A stretch of 49,632 bases of DNA from NCBI GenBank assembly GCA_002862305.1, contig PKCS01000069.1:1-49632 (forward strand). Direction: 5' to 3'. Every line of letters starts with the position of its first letter. Position 1 is the first letter of the stretch. Origin of the DNA: Phycisphaerae bacterium (GTDB lineage: Bacteria; Planctomycetota; Phycisphaerae; Phycisphaerales; SM1A02). The notes under the pieces were generated by a model. That model did not search any database, had not been told where the DNA came from, and saw only the letters and a program-made list of their open reading frames with translations. The position numbers were made by a program, and so were the translations under genes. This document shows positions 17,202 to 24,828 of the stretch, piece by piece.

Positions 17202-17899
17202 TGCCTTCCCCCCCGTCACGGAAACCCGGTTCACTCACCGTTCTCAATCCCGCGTGGAGGTCTCCGGCGGCCTGGGCCACCCTGGTCCTGGTCGCGGTCC
17301 TGGGATTCTCACTGGACCTCTGGAGCAAGAGCTGGGCGTTCGAGCACGTCGCCCCGGCCCCGGTGGTGCTCGATCGGGACGAGATCCTGGCCGACCCCGG
17401 CTGGCGCCCGCCTCCCCACCAGGGAATGACGGTCCTCCCCTTCGGCCTGCTGGACTTCGACCTGGTCGTGAACCACGGAGCGGTCTTCGGGATCGGCCAG
17501 CAGCAGCGCTCGCTCTTCATCGTCTTCACGGTCGTGGCGGTGCTGGTCGCGACCTTCATATTCGCCTTCATGACCCGGGCCACCTCCCACTGGGTGCACG
17601 TCGGGATCGCCCTGATCCTCGCCGGGGGCCTGGGCAACCTCTACGACCGCATCGTCTTCGGCGCGGTGCGGGACTTCCTGCACATGACGCCGGGCTGGGA
17701 CCTCCCGTTCAACTGGAACTGGCCGAACTCGAGCACCGAACTGTTCCCCTGGGTGTTCAACATCGCCGACGTCCTGCTGCTGGCTGGGATGGGCATCCTC
17801 ATCATCCGAAGCGGACGTGACGCCCCGGATCGTGCCGGCGAAGGTGATTCACCCGTCGAGGAGGACCAGGGCGTCGTCGACACCAATCAGCAGACCTAG
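17201..17899 (+). CDS. lspA: Lipoprotein signal peptidase (signal peptidase II)
   Basis: This 232-aa membrane aspartyl protease removes signal peptides from prolipoproteins. It has four transmembrane segments. The catalytic aspartates lie in NLYDRI (D149) and FNIADVLL (D190), and NHGAVFGI (91-98) is the conserved N-x-G-x-x-F loop. It is longer than typical LspA (~165 aa) because of an insertion after helix 1 (about 50-78, including DEILADPGWRPPPH) and a polar C-terminal tail. The ATG overlaps the previous stop (TGATG), so translation is coupled to the dksA-like gene. Its last 51 bp overlap the 3' end of truB on the other strand. Clients in this window include the MltA, DUF1573 and 42.4-kb lipoproteins. 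Confidence 0.93.
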   Translation: MPSPPSRKPGSLTVLNPAWRSPAAWATLVLVAVLGFSLDLWSKSWAFEHVAPAPVVLDRDEILADPGWRPPPHQGMTVLPFGLLDFDLVVNHGAVFGIGQQQRSLFIVFTVVAVLVATFIFAFMTRATSHWVHVGIALILAGGLGNLYDRIVFGAVRDFLHMTPGWDLPFNWNWPNSSTELFPWVFNIADVLLLAGMGILIIRSGRDAPDRAGEGDSPVEEDQGVVDTNQQT

Positions 17900-18574
17900 G
17901 GGCAGGGGGTCCTCCAGCGCTTCGGGATCGTGGGCCATCGACAGGTCGAAGGGGCCCACCGCGGTCCGGCGGATCGCGAGACAGTGCCCGCCGGTTCCGA
18001 GGGCCTCCCCCAGCATGCGGGCCAGGCTCCGCACGTAGAAGCCCTTGTCCACGTGGAGCTCGAGCTCGAGCTCCGGCCATCGGTACTCGAGGACCTCCAC
18101 CGAATGCGCGGTGACTTGCCGGGGAGCCACCGGTACCGGTCGGCCCTGCCGAGCGAGCTGATAGGCCCTCCTTCCCCCGACCTTCATCGCGCTGTACGCC
18201 GGCGGTGGTTGCAGGTGCGTGCCCCGCATGCCCTCGAGGGCGCCCTCGATGCGGTCGAGGTCCGGCGGATCGTCGGTCGCGACCTCGACACGATCGGCCT
18301 CCCGGTCGTCGGTCTCGGTGAACGCCCCGAGGTCGATCCTGGTCCGATACCGCTTGGTGGTGTCCATGACCCGCGAGATCGACTTGGTGGCCCGACCCAC
18401 CGCCGCCACCAGCACGCCGGTCGCCAGCGGGTCCAGCGTGCCGGCATGACCGGTCTTCACCCCACCGGCTTTTCGCCTCAGAATGGCGATCGCGGTCATC
18501 GAGGACAGTCCCTCCGGCTTGTCCAGGACGATGAAACCGCTGGTTTTCGGTTTGGAGTTGTCGGCTCCTGCCAT
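17849..18574 (-). CDS. truB: tRNA pseudouridine(55) synthase
   Basis: This 241-aa enzyme isomerises U55 in the T-loop of tRNAs. The catalytic Asp is D48 in GHAGTLDPLATG. The KP-x-G motif LDKPEGLSS and the later YSAMKVGGRRAYQLAR and GFYVRSLARMLGEAL are characteristic. It lacks a long C-terminal PUA-like extension. There is no Shine-Dalgarno; TAGTGT ends 6 nt before the ATG, as expected of a leaderless message. The start region overlaps the promoter of the divergent tRNA-Ser/tRNA-Pro unit. The 3' end overlaps lspA by 51 bp in antisense. Confidence 0.94.
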   Translation of the reverse strand: MAGADNSKPKTSGFIVLDKPEGLSSMTAIAILRRKAGGVKTGHAGTLDPLATGVLVAAVGRATKSISRVMDTTKRYRTRIDLGAFTETDDREADRVEVATDDPPDLDRIEGALEGMRGTHLQPPPAYSAMKVGGRRAYQLARQGRPVPVAPRQVTAHSVEVLEYRWPELELELHVDKGFYVRSLARMLGEALGTGGHCLAIRRTAVGPFDLSMAHDPEALEDPLPLGLLIGVDDALVLLDG

Positions 18575-18585
18575 GCCGCTACACT
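18558..18585 (+). promoter_or_regulatory. Promoter of the tRNA-Ser/tRNA-Pro unit
   Basis: TTGTCG (18558-18563), a 16-nt spacer and TACACT (18580-18585), 13 nt before the tRNA-Ser 5' end. It overlaps the divergent truB start. Confidence 0.55.
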
Positions 18586-18598
18586 AACGACCTCGACG

Positions 18599-18686
18599 GG
18601 ACAGGTGTCCGAGCGGCTGAAGGAGCGGCACTGGAAATGCCGTGTGCGGTTTTTCCGTACCGTGGGTTCGAATCCCACCCTGTCCG
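18599..18686 (+). tRNA. tRNA-Ser (anticodon GGA)
   Basis: An 88-nt class II tRNA. The acceptor stem is GGACAGG/CCTGTCC with discriminator G. The anticodon stem CGGCA/TGCCG encloses the loop CTGGAAA, giving anticodon GGA (codon TCC). A long variable arm precedes the T-arm GGGTTCGAATCCC. The 3' CCA is not encoded. Confidence 0.95.
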
Positions 18687-18692
18687 CTTTCA

Positions 18693-18766
18693 CGGGCTGT
18701 AGCGCAGCTTGGTAGCGCGCTTCACTGGGGGTGAAGAGGTCGCAGGTTCAAATCCTGTCAGCCCGA
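18693..18766 (+). tRNA. tRNA-Pro (anticodon GGG)
   Basis: A 74-nt tRNA. The acceptor stem is CGGGCTG/CAGCCCG with discriminator A; the C1-G72 pair is typical of bacterial tRNA-Pro. The anticodon stem CTTCA/TGAAG encloses the loop CTGGGGG, giving anticodon GGG (codon CCC). It is only 6 nt after tRNA-Ser, so the two are co-transcribed. Confidence 0.95.
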
Positions 18767-18768
18767 TC

Positions 18769-18797
18769 GGGCGACTCCGGAAGGAGTCGCCCTTTTT
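18769..18797 (+). terminator. Rho-independent terminator of the tRNA unit
   Basis: A perfect 10-bp stem, GGGCGACTCC/GGAGTCGCCC, with the loop GGAA is followed directly by TTTTT (18793-18797), just after tRNA-Pro. Confidence 0.9.
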
Positions 18798-19066
18798 CTA
18801 TGTCCGCACCCATTCGGTCCCTGCATCCTCCATCCAACCCGGGCGACCTCGAGGCTTCCCGTGATGATCGCGACCGGGCCGACCCTGGTCCCGGTCCGTC
18901 CCCCCTGGAACCGCCTGGACCTCCCAACGATTCCGGTATGCTGCACCGAGGCTGTCCCGCCCCGGTCCGGCGGTGTCCAGGCACCCTCCGAGCGTGGCCT
19001 CGGTCGAGCCGACCGGGGACACTCCGCGCGCTCGCACCTCTGCTCCCGGCCACGGAACGTCCCGGC
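18798..19066 (+). other. Intergenic region, no supported gene
   Basis: About 270 bp between the tRNA terminator and a small membrane-protein gene. The only signal I see is a -10-like TATGCT at 18937-18942. An open frame crosses the region but it has a composition unlike protein and runs out of the tRNA, so it is not called. Confidence 0.4.
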
Positions 19067-19309
19067 ATGTCCCACAACGGATCCAATCCCGATGCGCACG
19101 TGTTCCGGGGCATGGCCCTGCTCCTCGGTGCGGTGTGCTCGTTGGTGCTGGCGGGGATCTGCCTCTTCGGCTTCCTCGCGTCCTTCGAACCCACCACCAA
19201 CGCGCTGGCCTTCCGGATCGGCTACGGGGTGGCGGGGGTCGTCCTGCTCGGTCTCACGGCGATCCTGCTGCCCGCCGGCATTCGCGCGTTCCAGACCCCC
19301 CGTGGTTGA
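19067..19309 (+). CDS. Small two-helix membrane protein, unknown function
   Basis: An 80-aa protein starting MSHNGSNPDAHVFRG, with two hydrophobic helices (about 16-38 and 47-70) joined by a short polar loop (SFEPTTNA). I do not recognise a family. The ATG is preceded by GGAACG, a weak ribosome site. The frame stays open far upstream through proline/arginine-rich nonsense-like sequence into tRNA-Pro, which is why the short form is preferred. The stop codon lies inside a run of three 9-bp repeats. Confidence 0.55.
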   Translation: MSHNGSNPDAHVFRGMALLLGAVCSLVLAGICLFGFLASFEPTTNALAFRIGYGVAGVVLLGLTAILLPAGIRAFQTPRG

Positions 19310-19330
19310 ACCGGTCGAACCGGTTGAACA
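19304..19330 (+). repeat. Three tandem 9-bp repeats (GGTTGAACC type)
   Basis: GGTTGAACC, GGTCGAACC and GGTTGAACA follow each other without gaps, starting at the stop codon of the small membrane protein and about 100 bp upstream of the PSD1 gene. They could be an array of binding half-sites. Confidence 0.6.
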
Positions 19331-19363
19331 GCCTTTCCGGTCCACCAGCGGGGATATTCGGTA

Positions 19364-19387
19364 ATTTCACCCGATCATGGGTGAAAT
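19364..19387. promoter_or_regulatory. Perfect inverted repeat, operator candidate
   Basis: ATTTCACCC and GGGTGAAAT (9-bp arms) flank a 6-nt centre. It lies directly upstream of the predicted -35 of the PSD1/DUF1501 operon, where a dimeric regulator would be expected to bind. Confidence 0.5.
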
Positions 19388-19388
19388 A

Positions 19389-19416
19389 GTGACTCACCCC
19401 GCGCGTTCCCGATAAT
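19389..19416 (+). promoter_or_regulatory. Predicted promoter of the PSD1/DUF1501 operon
   Basis: GTGACT (19389-19394), a 16-nt spacer and GATAAT (19411-19416), 10 nt before the chosen PSD1 start codon. The transcript leader would be only a few nucleotides long. Confidence 0.45.
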
Positions 19417-19426
19417 GGAGAGGCCC

Positions 19427-22066
19427 ATGCCTGACGTCACCCCCTCCATTCCAGACCGTGGACCCAACCGGGTGCCACTCGTGGCCCGGCTCCCGGCGGT
19501 TGCATTCGTCCTCGGCCTGGCGGCGAGCCTCCACGGGCAGTCGATCGGCGGGCTCTCCGCACCCGACCTGCAGTTCTTCGAGTCCAAGGTCCGGCCCCTG
19601 CTGATCAAGCACTGCTACCAGTGCCACGCCTCGGAAGGAGGGCGGATCCGTGGCGGGCTCGTCCTGGACTCCCGGGAGGGTTGGATGCTCGGTGGGATCT
19701 CCGGACCCGCGGTGGTCCCCGGCGATCCGGATTCCAGCCTGCTGATCGAGGCGGTTCGCGGGGAGGACCCCGATTTCCAGATGCCTCCGAACCGCAAGCT
19801 CGGCGAGGCCGAGGTCGCCATCTTCGAGGAATGGGTACGGCGGGGCGCCCCCGATCCGAGGATCCCCGATCCGGATGCCTCCAACGCCACCCCCGTTCCC
19901 GGTGGGGGGGTTCCCAAGGAGGCCGGGGAGGATCACTGGGCGTTCGCTCCGGTCCGGTCGCCGGACCCTCCCCGGGTCGAGGATCCGCGCTGGTGCACCA
20001 ACGAGATCGACGCATTCATCCTCGCGGGGCTCGAGGCCGACGGACTCAAGCCCGCGGCCCGGGCGAGCAAGACCGCCCTGATCCGCCGCCTGAGCTTCGA
20101 CCTTCGGGGTCACCAGCCCAGCCCCGAGGAGGTCGAGGACTTCCTCGCGGACCGCTCCGATCAGGCCTGGTCCGCACTGGTCGACCGTTTCCTGGCCTCC
20201 CCCGCCTTCGGCGAACGCTGGGGTCGGCACTGGCTGGACGTCGCCCGCTTCGCGGAATCGAGCGGGAAGGAGCAGGACGTCCCGTATCCTCACGCATGGC
20301 GATATCGCGACTGGGTCATCCGGGCCATCAACGAGGACCTTCCCTACGACCAGTTCCTTCGGATGCAACTCGCCGGGGACCTCCTCGGCGGTCGCACCCG
20401 GGAGGAGGTCGGCTCGAATCTGGTCGCGACCGGGTACCTGGCGGTGGGACCGAAGAGCCATCGGGAGCGGCAGCGAAGGCAGTTCGAGCTCGACGTCGCG
20501 GACGAGCAGATCGACACGATCACCCAGGGCATGCTCGGACTGACCGTGTCCTGTGCCCGCTGCCATGACCACAAGTACGATCCCGTCAGCCAGCAGGACT
20601 ACTACCAGCTCGCGGGCATCATGATGTCGAGCGAGACCCTCTTCGGCGGCTACGGCACGCGCAGCGGGATGCAGTCCGACCTCATCGACCTCGCGCGGTC
20701 CGACTCGATCGGTGGCGGCCTGTCCATTCCCGCCGGTCTCTACGCCCGACTGCTCGATCAGCATGACGGACTCGGTTCCCAGATCTCGGAGCTCGAATCG
20801 CGTCGCGCCTCGGGGGACGTCACGGAATCCGAGTATCGGCAGAGAATGAGGACCCTTCGGCAGCGTCAGGCCCCGGTCGAGGAGGTGCTCGCGCGCTTCG
20901 ACGAGGGTGGCGCACCCACCTCGCTCAACAAGGTCGCGATGGGCATCCGGGACGACGTCGCCCCCGCGGATGCAAGACTCCTGATCCGTGGTGAACTCGA
21001 CAATCCCGCCGAGACCGTTCCTCGCGGGGTGCCCCCGATCGCCGACCTCCGCGACCCCATCCTCATCGAGGAGGGGAGCGGTCGACTCGAGCTCGCGAAC
21101 TGGATCGCCTCCGAGGGGAATCCCCTGACCGCACGGGTCATGAGCAACCGGATCTGGCTGCATCTCTTCGGATCAGGCATCGTCGCCACCACCGAGAACT
21201 TCGGACTGGAGGGTGCACCGCCCTCCCACCCGGCGCTGCTCGATCACCTCGCCACCCGGTTCCTGGCGCACGACTGGTCGGTGAAGAACCTGGTCCGCGA
21301 GATCGTGCATTCCAGCGCCTACCGGATGGCCACCGACGAGCACCCCGCCGGGCTTCGTGTCGATCCCGACAACGCCAGGTACTGGCGCATGAGCCCATAC
21401 CGCCTGGAAGGGGAGGCGATCCGGGATGCCATCCTCTACGCCGCCGGGACCATCGAGCTCGGTGCCCCCGGTGGGTCCAGGGTGTCATGGCTCCCGGGCC
21501 GGGTCCCGAACGACGAGTACCTCGTCGAGGCGATGCTCTCGTCGGATTCGCGATCGATCTACCTGCCCCAGATGCGCACCCTCTCCGCCGTGATCCTGGA
21601 GACCTTCGACGGCCCGGAGAGTTCGTTCGTGACCGGCGATCGGGACGAGACGAACGTGCCCTCCCAGGCCCTTCTGATGCTGAACAGCGACTGGGTGACC
21701 CGACAGGCCGACGAGATGGCCTCGATGCTGCTCTCGCTGGACGTCGATGATCGTCGCCGCCAGGAGATCGCGTTCCTCCGGACCCTCGGGAGGCCGCCCA
21801 CCTCGCTGGAGCGATCCGCCATACGCCGGTTCTTCGCCGACTTCGGTGCGCTGCTCGACGACGGGGAGGCCATCGACGACCAGCGTGGCCAGCAGGCCCG
21901 CGATCGGGTTCGACGCCGGAACCAGCGTCGCCGCGGACTCGCGGAAGCCCCCGAGACCCCCCTCGAACGACATGGCGGAACTGCTCGCGACCAGGCCCGC
22001 CTGATCGCGTGGAGCGCGCTCTGCCAGTCCATCTTCGCCAGCGCCGAATTCAGGTACCTCGATTGA
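19427..22066 (+). CDS. Planctomycete cytochrome C / DUF1549 / DUF1553 (PSD1) protein
   Basis: This 879-aa exported protein starts with a signal peptide (VARLPAVAFVLGLAASLHG). An N-terminal haem-type motif CYQCH (63-67) begins the planctomycete cytochrome C (PSCyt1) domain, followed by DUF1549 with a second CxxCH (CARCH, 376-380) and C-terminal DUF1553 with the typical LANWIASEGNPLTARVMSNRIW and HLFGSGIVATTENFG. The ATG at 19427 has GGAG 6 nt upstream; an in-frame ATG at 19415 is possible. The function of this expanded family is not established; roles in extracytoplasmic redox chemistry or polymer degradation are proposed. It is followed after 12 bp by a DUF1501 gene, the standard partner. Confidence 0.92.
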   Translation: MPDVTPSIPDRGPNRVPLVARLPAVAFVLGLAASLHGQSIGGLSAPDLQFFESKVRPLLIKHCYQCHASEGGRIRGGLVLDSREGWMLGGISGPAVVPGDPDSSLLIEAVRGEDPDFQMPPNRKLGEAEVAIFEEWVRRGAPDPRIPDPDASNATPVPGGGVPKEAGEDHWAFAPVRSPDPPRVEDPRWCTNEIDAFILAGLEADGLKPAARASKTALIRRLSFDLRGHQPSPEEVEDFLADRSDQAWSALVDRFLASPAFGERWGRHWLDVARFAESSGKEQDVPYPHAWRYRDWVIRAINEDLPYDQFLRMQLAGDLLGGRTREEVGSNLVATGYLAVGPKSHRERQRRQFELDVADEQIDTITQGMLGLTVSCARCHDHKYDPVSQQDYYQLAGIMMSSETLFGGYGTRSGMQSDLIDLARSDSIGGGLSIPAGLYARLLDQHDGLGSQISELESRRASGDVTESEYRQRMRTLRQRQAPVEEVLARFDEGGAPTSLNKVAMGIRDDVAPADARLLIRGELDNPAETVPRGVPPIADLRDPILIEEGSGRLELANWIASEGNPLTARVMSNRIWLHLFGSGIVATTENFGLEGAPPSHPALLDHLATRFLAHDWSVKNLVREIVHSSAYRMATDEHPAGLRVDPDNARYWRMSPYRLEGEAIRDAILYAAGTIELGAPGGSRVSWLPGRVPNDEYLVEAMLSSDSRSIYLPQMRTLSAVILETFDGPESSFVTGDRDETNVPSQALLMLNSDWVTRQADEMASMLLSLDVDDRRRQEIAFLRTLGRPPTSLERSAIRRFFADFGALLDDGEAIDDQRGQQARDRVRRRNQRRRGLAEAPETPLERHGGTARDQARLIAWSALCQSIFASAEFRYLD

Positions 22067-22078
22067 TGGAGGCTGTGC

Positions 22079-23491
22079 ATGACGCCATCTGACCACGGAT
22101 TCTGCTCGAATCGGATCACCACGATGTCACGACGCGAGATGCTGAAGGGAGTCTCGTGCGGCTTCGGCATGCTGGCCTTCGCGGGGATCGCACAGTCGGT
22201 GTGCGCCAGGCACGCGACGCCTCCCAATCCCCTCGCCCCGAAGGATCCGCACTTCGCGCCGCGGGCCAAGACCGTCATCTTCCTCTGCATGTCCGGAGGA
22301 CCCAGCCACCTCGACATGTTCGACTACAAGCCCAAGCTCGTCGCCGACGACGGCAAGGCGTTGTCGACCGGACGCCGACGCGGTGCACGATTGATGGGTT
22401 CCCCCTTCAAGTTCACCCCGCGGGGCGAGAGCGGGATCCAGTTCAGCGAGCTGGTCCCGAACATAGGCTCGCATGCTGACAAGATCACCATGCTGAAGGG
22501 CATGCACACCGACATTCCCGCCCATGCCCAGGCCCAGGTGCAGATGCACACCGGTTCCTTCCAGTTCGTCCGGCCCTCGATGGGCGCCTGGACCCTCTAC
22601 GGACTCGGCACCGAAAACGAGAACCTTCCCGGCTTCGTGACCATCGGTCCCAATCGGGGCAACGGGGGTGCACAGAAGTACGGCAGCGCGTTCCTCCCCG
22701 CGGTCACCCAGGGAACCCCCATTCCGGTGACGAACGGCAATCGACCCGCCACGGTGGAGAACCTCTCGCGAGCCAGGTTCTCCCGGTCGGCCCAGAGGAA
22801 GCAGATCGACCTCATCCAGAGGCTGAACGAATCGGCCTTGCGGCGCAGCGGCGATCCCGACGGGATCAACGGCGTCATCCAGAGCTACGAACTCGCCTTC
22901 CGGATGCAGGACACCCTTCCCGCGGTGCTGGACGTCGGCGGCGCCGATGCGCGGACCCGGGAGCTCTACGGGCTCGACGAGGAGCCCACCGCCCGGTTCG
23001 GCCGGCAGTGCCTCATGGCCAGGCGGATGGCCGAGTCCGGCGTGCGCTTCATCGAGGTGACCGCTTCCGGGTGGGACCACCATCGCAACCTGCGCCAGTC
23101 GATGCTCGACAGCTGCACGGGGATCGACAAGCCCATCGCCGGGCTGCTCACCGACCTCGAGCAGCGGGGGATGCTCGATGACACCCTGGTCCTGTACGGG
23201 GGTGAGTTCGGTCGTACCCCGGACGCCCAGAATGGTGATGGCCGCGACCACAACGCCAAGGGATTCACGATGTGGATGGCCGGCGGGGGGGTCAAGGGTG
23301 GATTCGAGTACGGGGCGACCGACGACTACGGGGCCGAGGCCGTCGACGGTCGCGTCCACATCCACGACTGGCACGCCACCATCCTGCACCTGCTGGGCCT
23401 CGACCACGAGCGGCTCACCTACAACCATGCGGGCAGGGACTTCCGGCTCACCGACGTGCACGGAAACGTCGTGCGCGACATCCTGGCCTGA
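22079..23491 (+). CDS. DUF1501 protein with twin-arginine leader
   Basis: This 470-aa protein has GGAGG 6 nt before the ATG. The leader carries SRREMLKG (17-24) followed by a hydrophobic stretch, a Tat-type signal, so it is probably exported folded. The body has the alkaline-phosphatase-like features of DUF1501 (sulfatase superfamily relatives): FLCMSGGPSHLDMFDYKPKL, VTASGWDHH, GEFGRTPDAQNGDGRDH and DWHATILHLLG, with His/Asp metal-ligand-like residues. Family knowledge: DUF1501 genes sit next to PSD1 genes throughout Planctomycetota and the activity is unknown. It converges on the DUF1573 lipoprotein gene. Confidence 0.92.
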   Translation: MTPSDHGFCSNRITTMSRREMLKGVSCGFGMLAFAGIAQSVCARHATPPNPLAPKDPHFAPRAKTVIFLCMSGGPSHLDMFDYKPKLVADDGKALSTGRRRGARLMGSPFKFTPRGESGIQFSELVPNIGSHADKITMLKGMHTDIPAHAQAQVQMHTGSFQFVRPSMGAWTLYGLGTENENLPGFVTIGPNRGNGGAQKYGSAFLPAVTQGTPIPVTNGNRPATVENLSRARFSRSAQRKQIDLIQRLNESALRRSGDPDGINGVIQSYELAFRMQDTLPAVLDVGGADARTRELYGLDEEPTARFGRQCLMARRMAESGVRFIEVTASGWDHHRNLRQSMLDSCTGIDKPIAGLLTDLEQRGMLDDTLVLYGGEFGRTPDAQNGDGRDHNAKGFTMWMAGGGVKGGFEYGATDDYGAEAVDGRVHIHDWHATILHLLGLDHERLTYNHAGRDFRLTDVHGNVVRDILA

Positions 23492-23526
23492 CCGGCCATC
23501 CCGTCACGACCGCGCCCGATCGTTCG

Positions 23527-24627
23527 TCACTTCCGGATGCTTCCCGCGACCTTGAACACGACTTCCTGTTCACCGGGAATCGAGGTCTGGACCACGACCT
23601 TGCCCTTGATGGCCCCGGAGTTGGCCCCGGTGTTGCCCATCAGCGTGATGTCGTAGCTGCTGCCTCGCGACTCCGGTATCGGCTCGACCCGGACCTGCAT
23701 GTCGATGTTCCCGGAGTCCACGACGCGGGCACTGGTGATCTCGAATGGTGATTCATCCTCACTGCTGACCCGGATCGTCTTCCGGAAGGTGTGGTTCTGG
23801 GGCAGTACCAGCAGCCGGAACATCGAGTCGCTGGCCCTGAAGGAACCCTGCACGTTGGCATTCACCCCGATGGTCAGGTTGCTGGCCCGCGAGGCTCCGG
23901 GGGTCTCGCCGCGCACCGTGCCCTGGATGCGTATCGACCCGGTGTACCAACCCCAGTCCAGGTCGGAATCGAGCCGGACCGTCATCTTCCACTCGCGCAA
24001 GTCCCCCGTCGTCCCGGGGACCGGTTCGATCGACTGGCTGAGGTCGCCCTTGAGGTCGCCCAGGATCGTCACCTTGTCCATCTCGTAGTTCGGGATGCCC
24101 GAGGTCAGCGTGACGACCCGCGTCGCTCCCGAGCCCAGCTGGACCTTGCCGAAGGAGAGCGAGCGCGGGTTCGCCTTGAGCGTCGGGATCACGTCCGCCC
24201 GGATCTCGATCTCGCGGCGGGGCTTCGAGGCATCGTTCGTGAACACGATGACCTTCTTCGACTGCTTGCCACTCCCGGTGGGCTTGAAGGTCAGCTCGAT
24301 CGTGTCTCCCTCCCCGGGTGCGAAGAGGGTCTTGTCCAGCTTGGTGGTGGTGCATCCGCAGGTCGGCTGCACCTTGATGACCTCAAGCGTGGCGTTTCCG
24401 TTGTTGACGAACCTGAAGCTCGCCTTCCGGGACTCGTAGTCGGGAAATCGTCCGAAGTCCATGACCGGCTCGGCCATGTAGAGGGACGGGCCGCTCACCG
24501 TGGCTGCCGGCACCGAGTCCCCACCGGGCTGGCTTTCGCCACTCTTGCCGCATCCCGTCACCGTGAGGAGGCTCGTGATCAGACCTGCGTGAACGATGTA
24601 TCTCATGATGATCATGTTCGAGTTCAT
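23527..24627 (-). CDS. DUF1573 lipoprotein
   Basis: This 366-aa protein has lipobox LTVTGC (C26). The DUF1573 domain (about 50-150) shows the signature MDFGRF...VNNGNATLEV...PTCGCTTTKLDK...PGE, with the paired cysteines C90 and C92. A second Ig-like repeat (160-366) follows. DUF1573 domains are Ig-like (ASPM/Hydin-type) extracytoplasmic modules of unknown role. The start is uncertain: ATG at 24627, 24615 and 24606 are all in frame and none has a good ribosome site. The upstream region has a spaced inverted repeat. Confidence 0.85.
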   Translation of the reverse strand: MNSNMIIMRYIVHAGLITSLLTVTGCGKSGESQPGGDSVPAATVSGPSLYMAEPVMDFGRFPDYESRKASFRFVNNGNATLEVIKVQPTCGCTTTKLDKTLFAPGEGDTIELTFKPTGSGKQSKKVIVFTNDASKPRREIEIRADVIPTLKANPRSLSFGKVQLGSGATRVVTLTSGIPNYEMDKVTILGDLKGDLSQSIEPVPGTTGDLREWKMTVRLDSDLDWGWYTGSIRIQGTVRGETPGASRASNLTIGVNANVQGSFRASDSMFRLLVLPQNHTFRKTIRVSSEDESPFEITSARVVDSGNIDMQVRVEPIPESRGSSYDITLMGNTGANSGAIKGKVVVQTSIPGEQEVVFKVAGSIRK

Positions 24628-24636
24628 CCAGTGGAT

Positions 24637-24676
24637 TCAGATGTGTCCTTGACCTGTAACGACATGATACATCTGA
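24637..24676. promoter_or_regulatory. Spaced inverted repeat upstream of the DUF1573 gene
   Basis: TCAGATGT (24637-24644) and ACATCTGA (24669-24676) are perfect 8-bp arms 24 bp apart, just before the DUF1573 start. A -10-like TATCAT (minus strand, about 24665-24670) overlaps the distal arm. It may be an operator or a leader hairpin. Confidence 0.4.
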
Positions 24677-24724
24677 TGGCACGCCGAACCACGGACAAGG
24701 GGCAAGTCCGGGAAAACAACAAAC

Positions 24725-24755
24725 CGCGGCGGCCCGGTGAGACCGGGCCGCCGCG
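24725..24755 (-). terminator. Terminator of the PDZ-protein gene
   Basis: A perfect 13-bp stem (24725-24737 with 24743-24755, G+C only) with loop TGAGA. On the minus strand it is followed by GTTTGTTGTTTTC, a T-rich tail. It lies about 75 bp beyond the PDZ gene stop. Confidence 0.8.
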
Positions 24756-24828
24756 TTCACGGTGTTCCTGCCGGAGGGTTTGGCACGCCTCCGGCGGGCC
24801 GTGGGACCTCACTCATCAACGTCGGTCG

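Noticed and set aside
18731-19066. Long N-terminal extension of the small membrane protein beginning inside tRNA-Pro
   Set aside because: It would start in a tRNA and read through the tRNA terminator. The composition is Pro/Arg-rich and unlike protein.
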